This document shows positions 17,954 through 26,915 of a stretch of 64,000 nt of DNA, one piece after another. The stretch spans positions 1-64,000 of the forward strand of contig QFQW01000001.1 of NCBI GenBank assembly GCA_003248755.1, in the 5' to 3' direction. A model generated the notes under the pieces. That model was not told the DNA's origin and made no database searches. It worked only from the letters and a program-made list of their open reading frames with translations. Source of the stretch: Chryseobacterium sp. Lineage in GTDB: Bacteria > Bacteroidota > Bacteroidia > Flavobacteriales > Weeksellaceae. The position numbers were made by a program, and so were the translations under genes. The stretch's first letter is position 1; each line of letters opens with the position of its first letter.

Positions 17954-19149
17954 TTTTTAATTCCTTTTTTCTTCTTTCCAAGCCATAGTAAAAATCCGGT
18001 TACAGGTAATGATGTGCAAACCAACCCTGCGATGAACCAAATAATTTTCCCGAATAATCCGAAATATGACCCAACGTGGATATCATAATTGGCATTGGCA
18101 TATTTTTCTGCGTTGTTAAGCTTATGATGAGGTTTATTTGCTAATAGTTTTCCTGAATATTTGTCGAAAATCAATTGATTTCTGATGGAAAATTTTCCAT
18201 CTTCACCATAAATGGTCACCGGAACATTCTTTAATTCCTTCCCTTTTTTATTTTTTCCGTTTAAAGGAATCCTGAAGCTCGATGAACCAGGATATAGTTT
18301 TTTAGTTTCCCAAACAACAAGATCAAAAATTGCATTGCTTTTTTTTAGTAATGAATCCGGAGATTTGATGTCTTTTTCTTTCGGAAGTTCCCAGGCACCG
18401 GAAAGTGTCATACTGAATGCATTCTTAACCCATGGATAGGCAAAGTAAATCCCGGACAAACTCAATAACAAAGCTATAAACGAAGCATAAAATCCCAGAA
18501 TGTTATGGAGATCATAGTTCCTGCGTTTCCATGTTTTAACATTTTTCCAATCAAACCAAAGCCTTGTTTTTCCTGTTTTTTTGTTTTTCGGCCACCAAAG
18601 AATGATCCCTGTGATCAGCATGATGATGAATAAGACAACAGGAATTCCTACAACGTACTTTCCCCAATCTGATTTTAATAATAAGCTCCAATGGATGGCT
18701 TTCAAAATAGGGAAAAGATCATATTTCTCATTATATACACCCAGGATCTGCCCTGTGTATTGATTGACATAAATAAGCTTATTGATCTTTACTTCCTGAA
18801 AATAATTCCATGCCTGCTTATCCTTTTCATAGTACAAAAATTCATAAGATCTATTTTTGTCCAAAGGGATCTCGACAGAACTGACAGGATAATTTTCATT
18901 TATGGCCGATGAGACTTTTTCCTTTAGGACTTCTATAGGAAGCGGTATTTGTGTAATCGTTTCAGGTTTTACATAGATGACGTCTTTTCTGGTTTCATTT
19001 TGAATTTCGTCCTTGAAAACATACATCGTTCCTGTCAAAGCTACGATGAAGACAATCAAACCAATGGATAAGCCAAACCACAAATGTAGTTTGGCAGACC
19101 AATTTTTTGTAAAAGAAGGTTTCTTCTTATGAAGGTGCTTTTTCTTCAT
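17950..19149 (-). CDS. PepSY-associated transmembrane protein (siderophore-reductase-like), copy 1
   Basis: A 399-residue inner-membrane protein, paralogous to 14606-15808. It begins MKKKHLHKKKPSF and has the same WSAKLHLWFGLSIGL first helix, GIPVVLFIIMLITGIILWWPKNK second helix region, and membrane histidines in AIHWSLLLKSDWG, YDLHNILGFYASF and YDIHVGSYFG. Four main transmembrane helices flank a periplasmic PepSY-like part (residues ~60-170 and ~250-330). It lies 26 bp after the siderophore receptor gene (19176-21302), and its TGA overlaps the next receptor ATG. A role in reducing or processing the ferric siderophore brought in by the partner receptor fits the family and context but is not shown. 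Confidence 0.87.
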   Translation of the reverse strand: MKKKHLHKKKPSFTKNWSAKLHLWFGLSIGLIVFIVALTGTMYVFKDEIQNETRKDVIYVKPETITQIPLPIEVLKEKVSSAINENYPVSSVEIPLDKNRSYEFLYYEKDKQAWNYFQEVKINKLIYVNQYTGQILGVYNEKYDLFPILKAIHWSLLLKSDWGKYVVGIPVVLFIIMLITGIILWWPKNKKTGKTRLWFDWKNVKTWKRRNYDLHNILGFYASFIALLLSLSGIYFAYPWVKNAFSMTLSGAWELPKEKDIKSPDSLLKKSNAIFDLVVWETKKLYPGSSSFRIPLNGKNKKGKELKNVPVTIYGEDGKFSIRNQLIFDKYSGKLLANKPHHKLNNAEKYANANYDIHVGSYFGLFGKIIWFIAGLVCTSLPVTGFLLWLGKKKKGIKK

Positions 19150-19175
19150 AAAGGTTTAAAAGCCGAAAACGAGAA

Positions 19176-21302
19176 TTAAAATTTATAATTGAGGCTTAAT
19201 GATAAAGTCCTTAATCTCTGTGGTGTAACTGTTGACCAGCCAGAGAAATACTTCTTGTTAGCTATATTGTCTAATTTTAAAATGATGCTATATTTGTCTT
19301 CTGTATAGGAAAGAGAAGAGTTCATAATAATGTAGCTAGGAAGAGGAAAAGCACCAGTATTACCTCTGTTAAGTGTATAAAACCTGCTTGCAGAGTTTCC
19401 CCCGAAACCAAGGCCAAAGTTTTTAAGTGCACCTTCTTGAACTTTATAGGTTGCCCAGAAATTAACTAAATTTTTTGGTCCGGCCTCTTCTGTTCTGTTT
19501 CCTGGATAACCCTCGTCGCCTTTTACGACATTACTGTAATTATAGCTATAACCAGCAATAACATTCATTCCTTGAATAGGACTTCCGAGTACACTAACTT
19601 CAACACCTCTGCTGTCAACTTCTCCCCCCTGATTAGTGTTCAGACCATTACCCATTACTTTATTTTTTACATTGATATCGTAATAACTTGCTGTAATAGA
19701 GAATTTATCACCTGCTAAATTTGCTTTAGTTCCAATTTCCCATTGATTTGCATGTTCTGGGTCAAAATATATAAATTCATTTGTGGGCTGCCCACTAACA
19801 TCTGTTACATTTTGAGGACCTACGTATTGGAATCCGTTCATATAGTTTCCAAAGATTGAAACTTTATCTTGGATTGGTTGATACACCAATCCAAATTTAG
19901 GAGAAAAAGTAGTTTTTGGTTTTGAATCTGTTGTTGCATATAAAACTCTTCCTGTAAAATGATCAGCTCTAAGACTTATCATTGCGGATAAGTTAGGAAG
20001 GATATTAATCACATCAGAAACATAGGCGCTATACACTTTTGATTCTGCATTGCTAGGCTCTTGTGTTGCACCAGAAAGTACTGCATCTACGCCCGGTTTT
20101 GTAAGATTATTCCACTTAGTGTCAGTTTGGTTGACTATATTAACCAAACCATATTCAGCATAGTTTGTACCTCCTTGTATGAAGTTTTGCTCAAAATAGT
20201 CTAGACCGATGAGCAATTTGTTTTTCATATTACCAATATTGAAGCTCCCATTGAAGTTCTGTTGTATTCCAGTGGTATTAGTTTCTCCAGAAATATCAGC
20301 AATGTATCTTTTAAAATCACCTCCATTAGATTGATCCCACAAGTATTGGTAATAACCATTACTTTTTGTGTTGCTTCTGGAAACAATGGTTTTTGATTTC
20401 CAGTTATCTGATATTTTATAAACAGCAGTTGCTTGCAGGTTAAATGAATTATTATTTATTGTCAAATCATCACTAGTGTATGATTTTTTATAATTTTCTT
20501 TAAAAACTCCAATGGAATAAAAAGAAAGCGGAGCATATCTATTTAGAAAAATCATAGGTGCATTTGCAGACTCAGATGTTTTTATTTCCGTGTTGATATA
20601 AAAAGTCAATCTATCATTCGCAACAAATTTAACAGAAGGAGCGATGTAGAACGACTCGTTGAATCCTGCATCCTGAAATGTATTATTTTTCTGATATGCT
20701 ACATTTACTCTTGCAAAAAGACTCTTGCTTAATGGTGTATTAACATCAGCAGTAATTCTATTAAGACCATAGCTTCCGTTAACATAGTTAACCTCTCCAC
20801 CAAAATTATTATAAGGCTTTTTAGTTATTACATTAATTAAACCTCCGTAAGAAATTACACTTCCACCATATAATGTTCCTGATGGACCTTTGATAGCTTC
20901 AATAGTTTCAATTCCTGCAGGATCAAGTGTTCCGTTACTCAGACTCGGCATTCCGTTTACCAAAGTGGGCTGTAATGCAAAACCTCTCATTGTATAATAT
21001 TCCCCGCCGTCATTTCCTCTTCCTGTTGATTCCCAAAGTCTGGCAATACCGGTAACGTTTTTCAGAGCATCGTTAAAATTGGTGACAACCTGCTCTGCAA
21101 TTACATTTTTATTTACAGTATTGTAAACTTGTGGGTTTTCAATTTCCTTCAATGGCATTTTGTTCACAGATTCTCTGTCTCTAGTGATATATCCATGAAC
21201 AACAACCTCATCTATATCATTTGACTTTTTAATCGTGTCATTTTCTTGAGCAAAAGCAAACGTGGAAACCAAAACCACAGCACTCACAATAATTTTCTTC
21301 AT
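19176..21302 (-). CDS. TonB-dependent siderophore receptor, first gene of the operon
   Basis: A 708-residue outer-membrane receptor. Signal peptide MKKIIVSAVVLVSTFAFAQ, TonB box IDEVVVHGYITRDRESVNKMP, then a plug with NDALKNVTGIARLWESTGRG, YTMRGFALQPTLVNG and ETIEAIKGPSGTLYGGSVIS, and a barrel ending RLRTLSLSLNYKF. The TGIARLxES and YxMRGF features match the TonB-siderophore receptor family (FhuA/FpvA type). It is transcribed with the three genes that follow (gaps of 26, -4 and 27 bp), giving receptor-PepSY-receptor-PepSY. It has its own -7 box, and the secA terminator isolates it from upstream genes. Iron repression is likely, but no Fur box could be assigned. Confidence 0.91.
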   Translation of the reverse strand: MKKIIVSAVVLVSTFAFAQENDTIKKSNDIDEVVVHGYITRDRESVNKMPLKEIENPQVYNTVNKNVIAEQVVTNFNDALKNVTGIARLWESTGRGNDGGEYYTMRGFALQPTLVNGMPSLSNGTLDPAGIETIEAIKGPSGTLYGGSVISYGGLINVITKKPYNNFGGEVNYVNGSYGLNRITADVNTPLSKSLFARVNVAYQKNNTFQDAGFNESFYIAPSVKFVANDRLTFYINTEIKTSESANAPMIFLNRYAPLSFYSIGVFKENYKKSYTSDDLTINNNSFNLQATAVYKISDNWKSKTIVSRSNTKSNGYYQYLWDQSNGGDFKRYIADISGETNTTGIQQNFNGSFNIGNMKNKLLIGLDYFEQNFIQGGTNYAEYGLVNIVNQTDTKWNNLTKPGVDAVLSGATQEPSNAESKVYSAYVSDVINILPNLSAMISLRADHFTGRVLYATTDSKPKTTFSPKFGLVYQPIQDKVSIFGNYMNGFQYVGPQNVTDVSGQPTNEFIYFDPEHANQWEIGTKANLAGDKFSITASYYDINVKNKVMGNGLNTNQGGEVDSRGVEVSVLGSPIQGMNVIAGYSYNYSNVVKGDEGYPGNRTEEAGPKNLVNFWATYKVQEGALKNFGLGFGGNSASRFYTLNRGNTGAFPLPSYIIMNSSLSYTEDKYSIILKLDNIANKKYFSGWSTVTPQRLRTLSLSLNYKF

Positions 21303-21318
21303 TAGGAAATAATTTTTG

Positions 21319-21326
21319 CAAAGGTA
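21319..21326 (-). promoter_or_regulatory. Candidate -7 element of the receptor/PepSY operon
   Basis: TACCTTTG on the minus strand matches TAnnTTTG, 16 bp before the ATG at 21302. A TTTG at 21354-21351 could be the -33 box, but the 24-bp spacing is long. Confidence 0.45.
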
Positions 21327-21390
21327 TTATTTTTAATTATTCTAAATTAACAAATTTTGTGATTTTTATCAGATTAATAAGAATTGTTCC

Positions 21391-21423
21391 AAATAAAAAA
21401 TCCTGCTGATTACTCAACAGGAT
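21391..21423 (-). terminator. Rho-independent terminator of secA
   Basis: On the minus strand ATCCTGTTGA-GTAA-TCAGCAGGAT forms a 10-bp stem (one G-U pair) with a GTAA tetraloop, followed by TTTTTTATTT, 28 bp after the secA stop. Confidence 0.88.
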
Positions 21424-21450
21424 CAATATTTATAGTTTTAAATCTTATTC

Positions 21451-24400
21451 TTAAGCCGGGATTTCTCCTTTGTATAAGAAAGAAACAATCTCCTTATTCA
21501 CTTTATCAACCATCTCGCTAAACAAGTAGAAAGATTCTTGTTTATAAATCACCAATGGATCTTTTTGCTCATAAACGGCACCTTGTGAAGAACGTCTTAG
21601 GTCGTCCATTTCTCTCAAGTGTGTTTTCCAGTTCTCATCAATAATCGCTAAAGAAATATTCTTCTCGAAATCTGTGATCAGACTTTCACATTTGGTTTCG
21701 TAAGCTTCCTTCAAATCCGTAACAATGGTCATTGTTTTTGCGCCATCGCTGAAAGGAACCTGTATCATTTTGAACATAGAACCTTGGTTAAGATAAACGT
21801 TCTCAATAATTGGATAAGCTTTTTCCTTAAGAAGATTTAATCTCAAGTCATAGTCTTCTTTTGCTTTTTTGAAAACGATGTCTGTAAGAGCTGGAATCTG
21901 AATGCTTCCAAATTCTGACTCATTTACAGGGGCTTCCATTGTGAAATGTTTGATAATCTCGAATTCGAAATCTTTATAATTTCCTGTCGCTTTGGTCTGA
22001 GAAACAATTGCCGCAGCCGTATCGTAGATCATATTCACGATGTCATACTTCAAGTGGTCTCCAAACAAGGCATTCTTTCTTCTTTTGTAGATAACGTCAC
22101 GTTGCTTGTTCATTACGTCATCATACTCAAGTAATCTTTTTCTGACACCGAAGTTGTTCTCCTCCACTTTTTTCTGAGCTCTCTCGATAGACTTGGAAAT
22201 CATAGAATGCTGAATTACTTCACCTTCCTTATGTCCCATCCTGTCCATCATTTTAGCGATTCTTTCAGAACCGAAAAGACGCATCAAATTGTCCTCAAGA
22301 GAAACATAAAATTGAGAACTTCCTGGGTCTCCTTGACGACCAGCTCTACCTCTCAACTGTCTGTCAACACGACGAGAATCGTGTCTTTCTGTACCTATGA
22401 TTGCTAAACCTCCGGCATCTTTAACCTCAGCCTTCAACTTGATATCGGTACCTCTACCAGCCATATTCGTTGCGATTGTTACAACACCAGGTCCACCAGC
22501 TCCGGCTACGATTTCTGCTTCTTTCTTGTGAAGTTTCGCGTTAAGAACTTGGTGTTGAATCTTTCTTAATTGCAATGCTCTGGAAAGTAATTGGGAAATT
22601 TCAACCGAAGTTGTACCTACCAAAACAGGACGTCCAGCTGATGTTAATCTCTCGATTTCTTCGATTACTGCATTGTATTTTTCACGATTGGTTTTGAAAA
22701 CCAAATCTTGTCTGTCATCTCTTTGGATAGGTCTGTTGGTAGGGATTACCACAACATCCAATTTATAAATTTGCCAGAATTCTCCAGCTTCAGTTTCCGC
22801 AGTACCAGTCATACCAGCCAACTTGTTATACATACGGAAGTAGTTTTGTAAAGTAATCGTTGCAAAAGTCTGTGTCGCTGCTTCGATTTTTACATTTTCC
22901 TTAGCTTCAATCGCTTGGTGAAGACCGTCTGAATAACGACGACCGTCCATAATACGACCTGTCTGCTCGTCAACGATTTTTACTTCACCATCAATTACAA
23001 CATATTCATCATCTTTTTCAAATAATGTATAAGCCTTAAGCAATTGGTTCATCGTGTGGATACGCTCAGACTTTACAGCAAAATCTCTGTATAATTCTTC
23101 TTTTGCAGCGAATTCTTCTTCTTTAGAAAGATTTTTCTTTTCTAATTCAGCGATTTCTGTAGCAATGTCGGTTAAAACAAAAAATTGAGAATCTTCATTA
23201 CCTGCAGACATATACTCTACACCTTTGTCTGTTAAATCGATTTGATTGTTTTTCTCATCGATAACGAAATAAAGGTCTTTGTCCACAATTGGCATATCAC
23301 GGTTGTTATCTGCCATATATTGCCCTTCAACTTTCTGAAGCAATGCACGGTTTCCACTTTCTGACAAGAATTTGATTAATTGTCTATTTTTTGGAAGACC
23401 TCTGTAAGCCTGAAGTAATTTGAAACCTCCTTCTTTGTTGTTTCCGTTTGCGATTAATTTTTTAGCTTCGTTGAAAATTGTAGAAACAGTTTTTTTCTGA
23501 ACTTCAACAATTCTGTCAATTGACGGCTTAAGAACATCAAACTCTTGTCTGTCACCTTGAGGAACAGGACCAGAGATAATTAACGGTGTTCTTGCATCAT
23601 CAATCAAAACAGAGTCAACCTCATCGACAATGGCGAAATTTAATTCTCCCTGAACTAATTCAGTAGGATTGGTTACCATATTATCTCTCAGATAATCAAA
23701 ACCGAATTCGTTGTTCGTTCCGTACGTGATACTAGCCTGATAAGCTTTTCTTCTGGAATCTGAGTTAGGCTGATGATTATCGATACAATCAATAGTCAAT
23801 CCGTGGAATTGGTACAATGGACCCATCCAAGCCGAGTCACGTTTTGCCAAATAGTCATTGACCGTTACAACGTGAACCCCTCTTCCTGGTAAAGCGTTAA
23901 GATAAATTGGTAAAGTTCCTACCAAGGTTTTACCTTCACCGGTTGCCATTTCTGCGATTTTTCCAGAGTGCAGTACGACACCACCAATAAATTGAGTGTC
24001 ATAATGAACCATGTCCCAAACAACTGGCGTTCCAGCAGCATCCCAAGAATTTTTCCAAACAGCAATGTCTCCATCTAAAGCCACAAAATCTTTTGTAGCA
24101 GCCAATTCGCGGTCTCTGTCCGTTGCAGTAACTCGGATTTCTCCATTCTGAGCTAAACGTCGTGAAGTTTCTTTTACCAAAGCAAAAGCTTCAGGAAGAA
24201 TCTCGTTAAGAACTTTCTCTTCAACCTCGTAAGATTCTTTTTTCAGACCTTCGATTTTGTTGAAAAGTGCCTCTTTTTCGTCAACGTTTGTGGAGTTTTT
24301 TACCTGCTCTTTTATTTCGTCTATTTGGGTAGTAAACTTAGCAGTGGCAGATTTAATTTTTTCCTTAAATTCTGCGGTTTTATCTCTCAGTCCATCATCA

Positions 24401-24522
24401 GATAATGCTTGGATTCCAGGTTCTACTGCTTTGATTTTTGCGACAACTTTTTTTACTTCTTTTAGGTCTTTAGCATTTTTGTCTCCCAAAAAACTTTTAA
24501 GAACTGTATTTAAAAAACTCAT
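21451..24522 (-). CDS. secA: Preprotein translocase ATPase SecA
   Basis: A 1023-residue SecA, the motor that drives unfolded preproteins through SecYEG; ~1020 residues is usual for Bacteroidota, longer than E. coli SecA. It has the Walker A-like EMATGEGKTLVGTLP (residues ~190), DEVDSVLIDDARTPLIISG, the AGRGTDIKL and RQLRGRAGRQGDPGSSQFY helicase motifs, and the Bacteroidota insert in the first nucleotide-binding domain around residues 330-420 (FNEAKKLIANGNNKEGG). The C-terminus ends FLYKGEIPA without a cysteine zinc finger. It is preceded by a DUF2795 gene that has its own terminator, and followed by the hairpin at 21391-21423. Confidence 0.97.
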   Translation of the reverse strand: MSFLNTVLKSFLGDKNAKDLKEVKKVVAKIKAVEPGIQALSDDGLRDKTAEFKEKIKSATAKFTTQIDEIKEQVKNSTNVDEKEALFNKIEGLKKESYEVEEKVLNEILPEAFALVKETSRRLAQNGEIRVTATDRDRELAATKDFVALDGDIAVWKNSWDAAGTPVVWDMVHYDTQFIGGVVLHSGKIAEMATGEGKTLVGTLPIYLNALPGRGVHVVTVNDYLAKRDSAWMGPLYQFHGLTIDCIDNHQPNSDSRRKAYQASITYGTNNEFGFDYLRDNMVTNPTELVQGELNFAIVDEVDSVLIDDARTPLIISGPVPQGDRQEFDVLKPSIDRIVEVQKKTVSTIFNEAKKLIANGNNKEGGFKLLQAYRGLPKNRQLIKFLSESGNRALLQKVEGQYMADNNRDMPIVDKDLYFVIDEKNNQIDLTDKGVEYMSAGNEDSQFFVLTDIATEIAELEKKNLSKEEEFAAKEELYRDFAVKSERIHTMNQLLKAYTLFEKDDEYVVIDGEVKIVDEQTGRIMDGRRYSDGLHQAIEAKENVKIEAATQTFATITLQNYFRMYNKLAGMTGTAETEAGEFWQIYKLDVVVIPTNRPIQRDDRQDLVFKTNREKYNAVIEEIERLTSAGRPVLVGTTSVEISQLLSRALQLRKIQHQVLNAKLHKKEAEIVAGAGGPGVVTIATNMAGRGTDIKLKAEVKDAGGLAIIGTERHDSRRVDRQLRGRAGRQGDPGSSQFYVSLEDNLMRLFGSERIAKMMDRMGHKEGEVIQHSMISKSIERAQKKVEENNFGVRKRLLEYDDVMNKQRDVIYKRRKNALFGDHLKYDIVNMIYDTAAAIVSQTKATGNYKDFEFEIIKHFTMEAPVNESEFGSIQIPALTDIVFKKAKEDYDLRLNLLKEKAYPIIENVYLNQGSMFKMIQVPFSDGAKTMTIVTDLKEAYETKCESLITDFEKNISLAIIDENWKTHLREMDDLRRSSQGAVYEQKDPLVIYKQESFYLFSEMVDKVNKEIVSFLYKGEIPA

Positions 24523-24576
24523 AATTTGCTATTTGCGGTTTGCACTTAGTTTTGGCTAATTGCGTTATTTATTCAA

Positions 24577-24606
24577 TAAAAAATTTTGGCTTATAAAGAG
24601 CCAAAA
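24577..24606 (-). terminator. Terminator of the DUF2795 gene
   Basis: Minus-strand stem TTTTGGCT-CTTTATA-AGCCAAAA followed by TTTTTTATT, directly after the stop of the small gene and before secA. Confidence 0.8.
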
Positions 24607-24610
24607 AGAA

Positions 24611-24832
24611 TTAATATTCGTCTTCGTTCCAAAGATAATCCTCATCTGTAGGATAATCGCTCCAAATTTCGTCAATCGCATCGTAGATTTCTCCTTCGTC
24701 TTCGATTGCCTGAAGGTTTTCTACAACTTCCATAGGAGCTCCTGTTCTAATTGCGTAGTCAATTAATTCTGCCTTGGTCATCGGCCAAGGTGCATCGCTT
24801 AAATATGATGCTAATTCTAATGTCCAATACAT
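24611..24832 (-). CDS. Small acidic DUF2795 domain protein
   Basis: A 73-residue, strongly acidic protein beginning MYWTLELASYLSDAPWPMTK. The DUF2795 pattern is a small helical module with an LxxxLxxAPWPxTxxEL core, here followed by VVENLQAIEDEGEIYDAIDE and a tail of Asp, Glu, Trp and Tyr. Function is unknown. It lies just upstream of secA on the same strand but ends in its own terminator, and a -7-like TACTTTTG precedes it by 16 bp, so it is probably a separate short transcript. Confidence 0.85.
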   Translation of the reverse strand: MYWTLELASYLSDAPWPMTKAELIDYAIRTGAPMEVVENLQAIEDEGEIYDAIDEIWSDYPTDEDYLWNEDEY

Positions 24833-24848
24833 AATATTAAATTTTTTG

Positions 24849-24856
24849 CAAAAGTA
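24849..24856 (-). promoter_or_regulatory. Candidate -7 element of the DUF2795 gene
   Basis: TACTTTTG on the minus strand matches TAnnTTTG and ends 16 bp before the ATG at 24832. Confidence 0.45.
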
Positions 24857-24962
24857 AAAAAATAGGTGATACTTTATACATTTTGACCCTGATTTTCAAT
24901 AATTTTTAAAAAATAATTTACAATTCAATAAATTTTAATATAAAAAACAGGTCAAATATCAA

Positions 24963-25991
24963 TTAATCGTGTTTTGCCAAAAACCATTCCACAAATTTTT
25001 TTGTGCCATTTTGGAAGTTTGTTGTTGGGTTATAGCCTATCAGATGTCTAGCTTTACTTATATCTGCATTGGTTTTTTGGACATCTCCAGGTTGCATTGG
25101 CAGAAAATTCTTATTAGCTTTTTTTCCTAATGCGGCTTCCAAAGCAGAAACCATTTCATTGAGATTAATAACTTCACTTTCCCCAAGATTTAAGATTTCA
25201 TATACACTATTGTTTTTTTCTAAATATTGAACAGATTTCAAAATCCCATCGATAATATCATCAATATAAGTATAATCTCTTGCTGTAGAACCATCGCCGT
25301 AGAAAGGGATTTGTTTATTTTCTGAAATTAACTTCGTGAATTTATGAATGGCCAGATCCGGTCTTTGCCTAGGCCCGTAAACTGTAAAAAACCTTAACTG
25401 AATCATATCAACATCATAAAGATGATGATAAACATGACCCAAGATTTCTCCCGATTTTTTAGTTGCAGCGTATGGTGAAATCGGATTGTCAACGTTGTCA
25501 GTTTCAGAAAATGGGATCTTTTCATTGTTGCCATAAACACTTGAAGATGAAGAGCAAATGAATTTTTTTATTCCGAATTCTTTACATAATTCCCAAAGAT
25601 TCATAGTTCCACGGACATTCACCGCTTCGTATTCCAAAGGACGCTCAATAGAAGGGCGGACACCGGCTAATGCTGCTAGATGAATAATCAAATCTATTTT
25701 GTGATTTCTGAAAATCTCATCAAGACTATTTTTATCCCGAATATCTTGATAATAAAGGATATAGTTGTTTGATTTTGTTAACGATATTAATTGATGGATG
25801 TCACTTTCCTTATTACTGTAATCGAATTCAGTATTTTTATTTGTTGATTCTAAAGTATTTCTGACTTTTATTTTATAATCATAAAAATCATCAAAATTGT
25901 CAATATTAATGACAGAATGTCCATTTTTTAAAAGTTGTTCTACCAAATGAGAACCTATAAATCCACTTCCACCCGTAATAAGATAATTCAT
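24963..25991 (-). CDS. NAD-dependent epimerase, UDP-glucuronate 4-epimerase-like
   Basis: A 342-residue extended short-chain dehydrogenase. The frame is open to 26027, but the start is placed at the ATG at 25991 because MNYLITGGSGFIGSHLVEQL begins directly with the TGGxGFIG nucleotide motif. Catalytic features are the SSSSVYG serine region and YAATKKSGE (YxxxK). LRFFTVYGPRQRPDLAIHKF is typical of UDP-glucuronate 4-epimerases and related UDP-sugar epimerases that feed capsule or LPS synthesis. It stands alone, without sugar-transfer genes beside it, and diverges from the DUF2797 gene. The exact sugar is uncertain. Confidence 0.85.
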   Translation of the reverse strand: MNYLITGGSGFIGSHLVEQLLKNGHSVINIDNFDDFYDYKIKVRNTLESTNKNTEFDYSNKESDIHQLISLTKSNNYILYYQDIRDKNSLDEIFRNHKIDLIIHLAALAGVRPSIERPLEYEAVNVRGTMNLWELCKEFGIKKFICSSSSSVYGNNEKIPFSETDNVDNPISPYAATKKSGEILGHVYHHLYDVDMIQLRFFTVYGPRQRPDLAIHKFTKLISENKQIPFYGDGSTARDYTYIDDIIDGILKSVQYLEKNNSVYEILNLGESEVINLNEMVSALEAALGKKANKNFLPMQPGDVQKTNADISKARHLIGYNPTTNFQNGTKKFVEWFLAKHD

Positions 25992-26119
25992 AACATCAAT
26001 TGTGTTGCGAAGATAAGAATTAAACAAAAGAAGAACTATACTTTATTGTGTCTAGATGATATATTTGAAATTAATTAATATTGTATATTTTTATTCAACA
26101 AAATTTAATTCCAAACAAA

Positions 26120-26911
26120 ATGCAATTCTCCGGACAGATCCTAAAAATGATTTCCCAAAACGGACAGCCAATCCAATATTATCTCAACCTGAAAAATGAT
26201 TTGATTAATATGAATCAACTATTTGGAAAGGATTTGCACATCAAACATATCGGTTACCAATGTGTGAACTGTGGAAGTGATGAGAAAATCTACCGAATGG
26301 GATTCTGTAAAAAATGCTTTTTCGATAGTCCTTATGCTAGTGATACGATTATTCGTCCAGAATTGTCCACGGCCCACTTGGGAATTGCGGAAAGAGATTT
26401 GGAAGTGGAAAAAGAAATTCAGCTGGTTCCGCATATTGTTTATTTGGCTTACACGGGTGATGTGAAAGTTGGCGTTACTAGAGAACATCAGATTCCGACA
26501 CGTTGGATTGACCAAGGCGCAACCTTTGCTTTGCCGATTGCCAAAACTGCAAACCGTTACGAAGCCGGAATGATTGAGGTTGAACTGAAAAAACATATCG
26601 CGGATAAGACCAATCCGAAAAAAATGCTTCAGGATGATTATGAAGACACATTGGACCTGATCGATTTCCGAAATAAGATAGCAGAATATTTTCCCAACGA
26701 TTTCAAAAAATTTGTAGTGACCGAAGAGAATGTTGTAAAACTTGATTTTCCTTATGAAGCACCAGAAAAAATTAACGTTTTCACATTGGACAAAAAACCG
26801 GAATTCAGTGGGGCTTTGAGAGGAATCAAAGGGCAATATCTTTCTTTTGAAGGTGGAGATTTTATCAATGTAAGAGGACACGAAGGTTATGTGATTGAGC
26901 TTACAGTTTGA
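26120..26911 (+). CDS. DUF2797 domain-containing protein
   Basis: A 263-residue protein of the DUF2797 family, function unknown. The ATG at 26120 (MQFSGQILKMISQNG) is chosen over an upstream in-frame ATG at 26081, since family homology begins there. An N-terminal zinc-ribbon-like part holds CVNCGSDEKIYRMGFCKKC (two CxxC pairs). The main part carries LSTAHLGIAERDLEVEKEIQ, HIVYLAYTGDVKVGVTRE and PTRWIDQGATFALPIAKT, a GIY-YIG-like region seen in this family. Four bp separate its stop from the following lipoprotein gene ATG, so the two are probably cotranscribed. Confidence 0.84.
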   Translation: MQFSGQILKMISQNGQPIQYYLNLKNDLINMNQLFGKDLHIKHIGYQCVNCGSDEKIYRMGFCKKCFFDSPYASDTIIRPELSTAHLGIAERDLEVEKEIQLVPHIVYLAYTGDVKVGVTREHQIPTRWIDQGATFALPIAKTANRYEAGMIEVELKKHIADKTNPKKMLQDDYEDTLDLIDFRNKIAEYFPNDFKKFVVTEENVVKLDFPYEAPEKINVFTLDKKPEFSGALRGIKGQYLSFEGGDFINVRGHEGYVIELTV

Positions 26912-26915
26912 TAAT

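Noticed and set aside
26219..26881. 220-codon minus-strand frame opposite the DUF2797 gene
   Set aside because: Antisense shadow of a well-supported gene.
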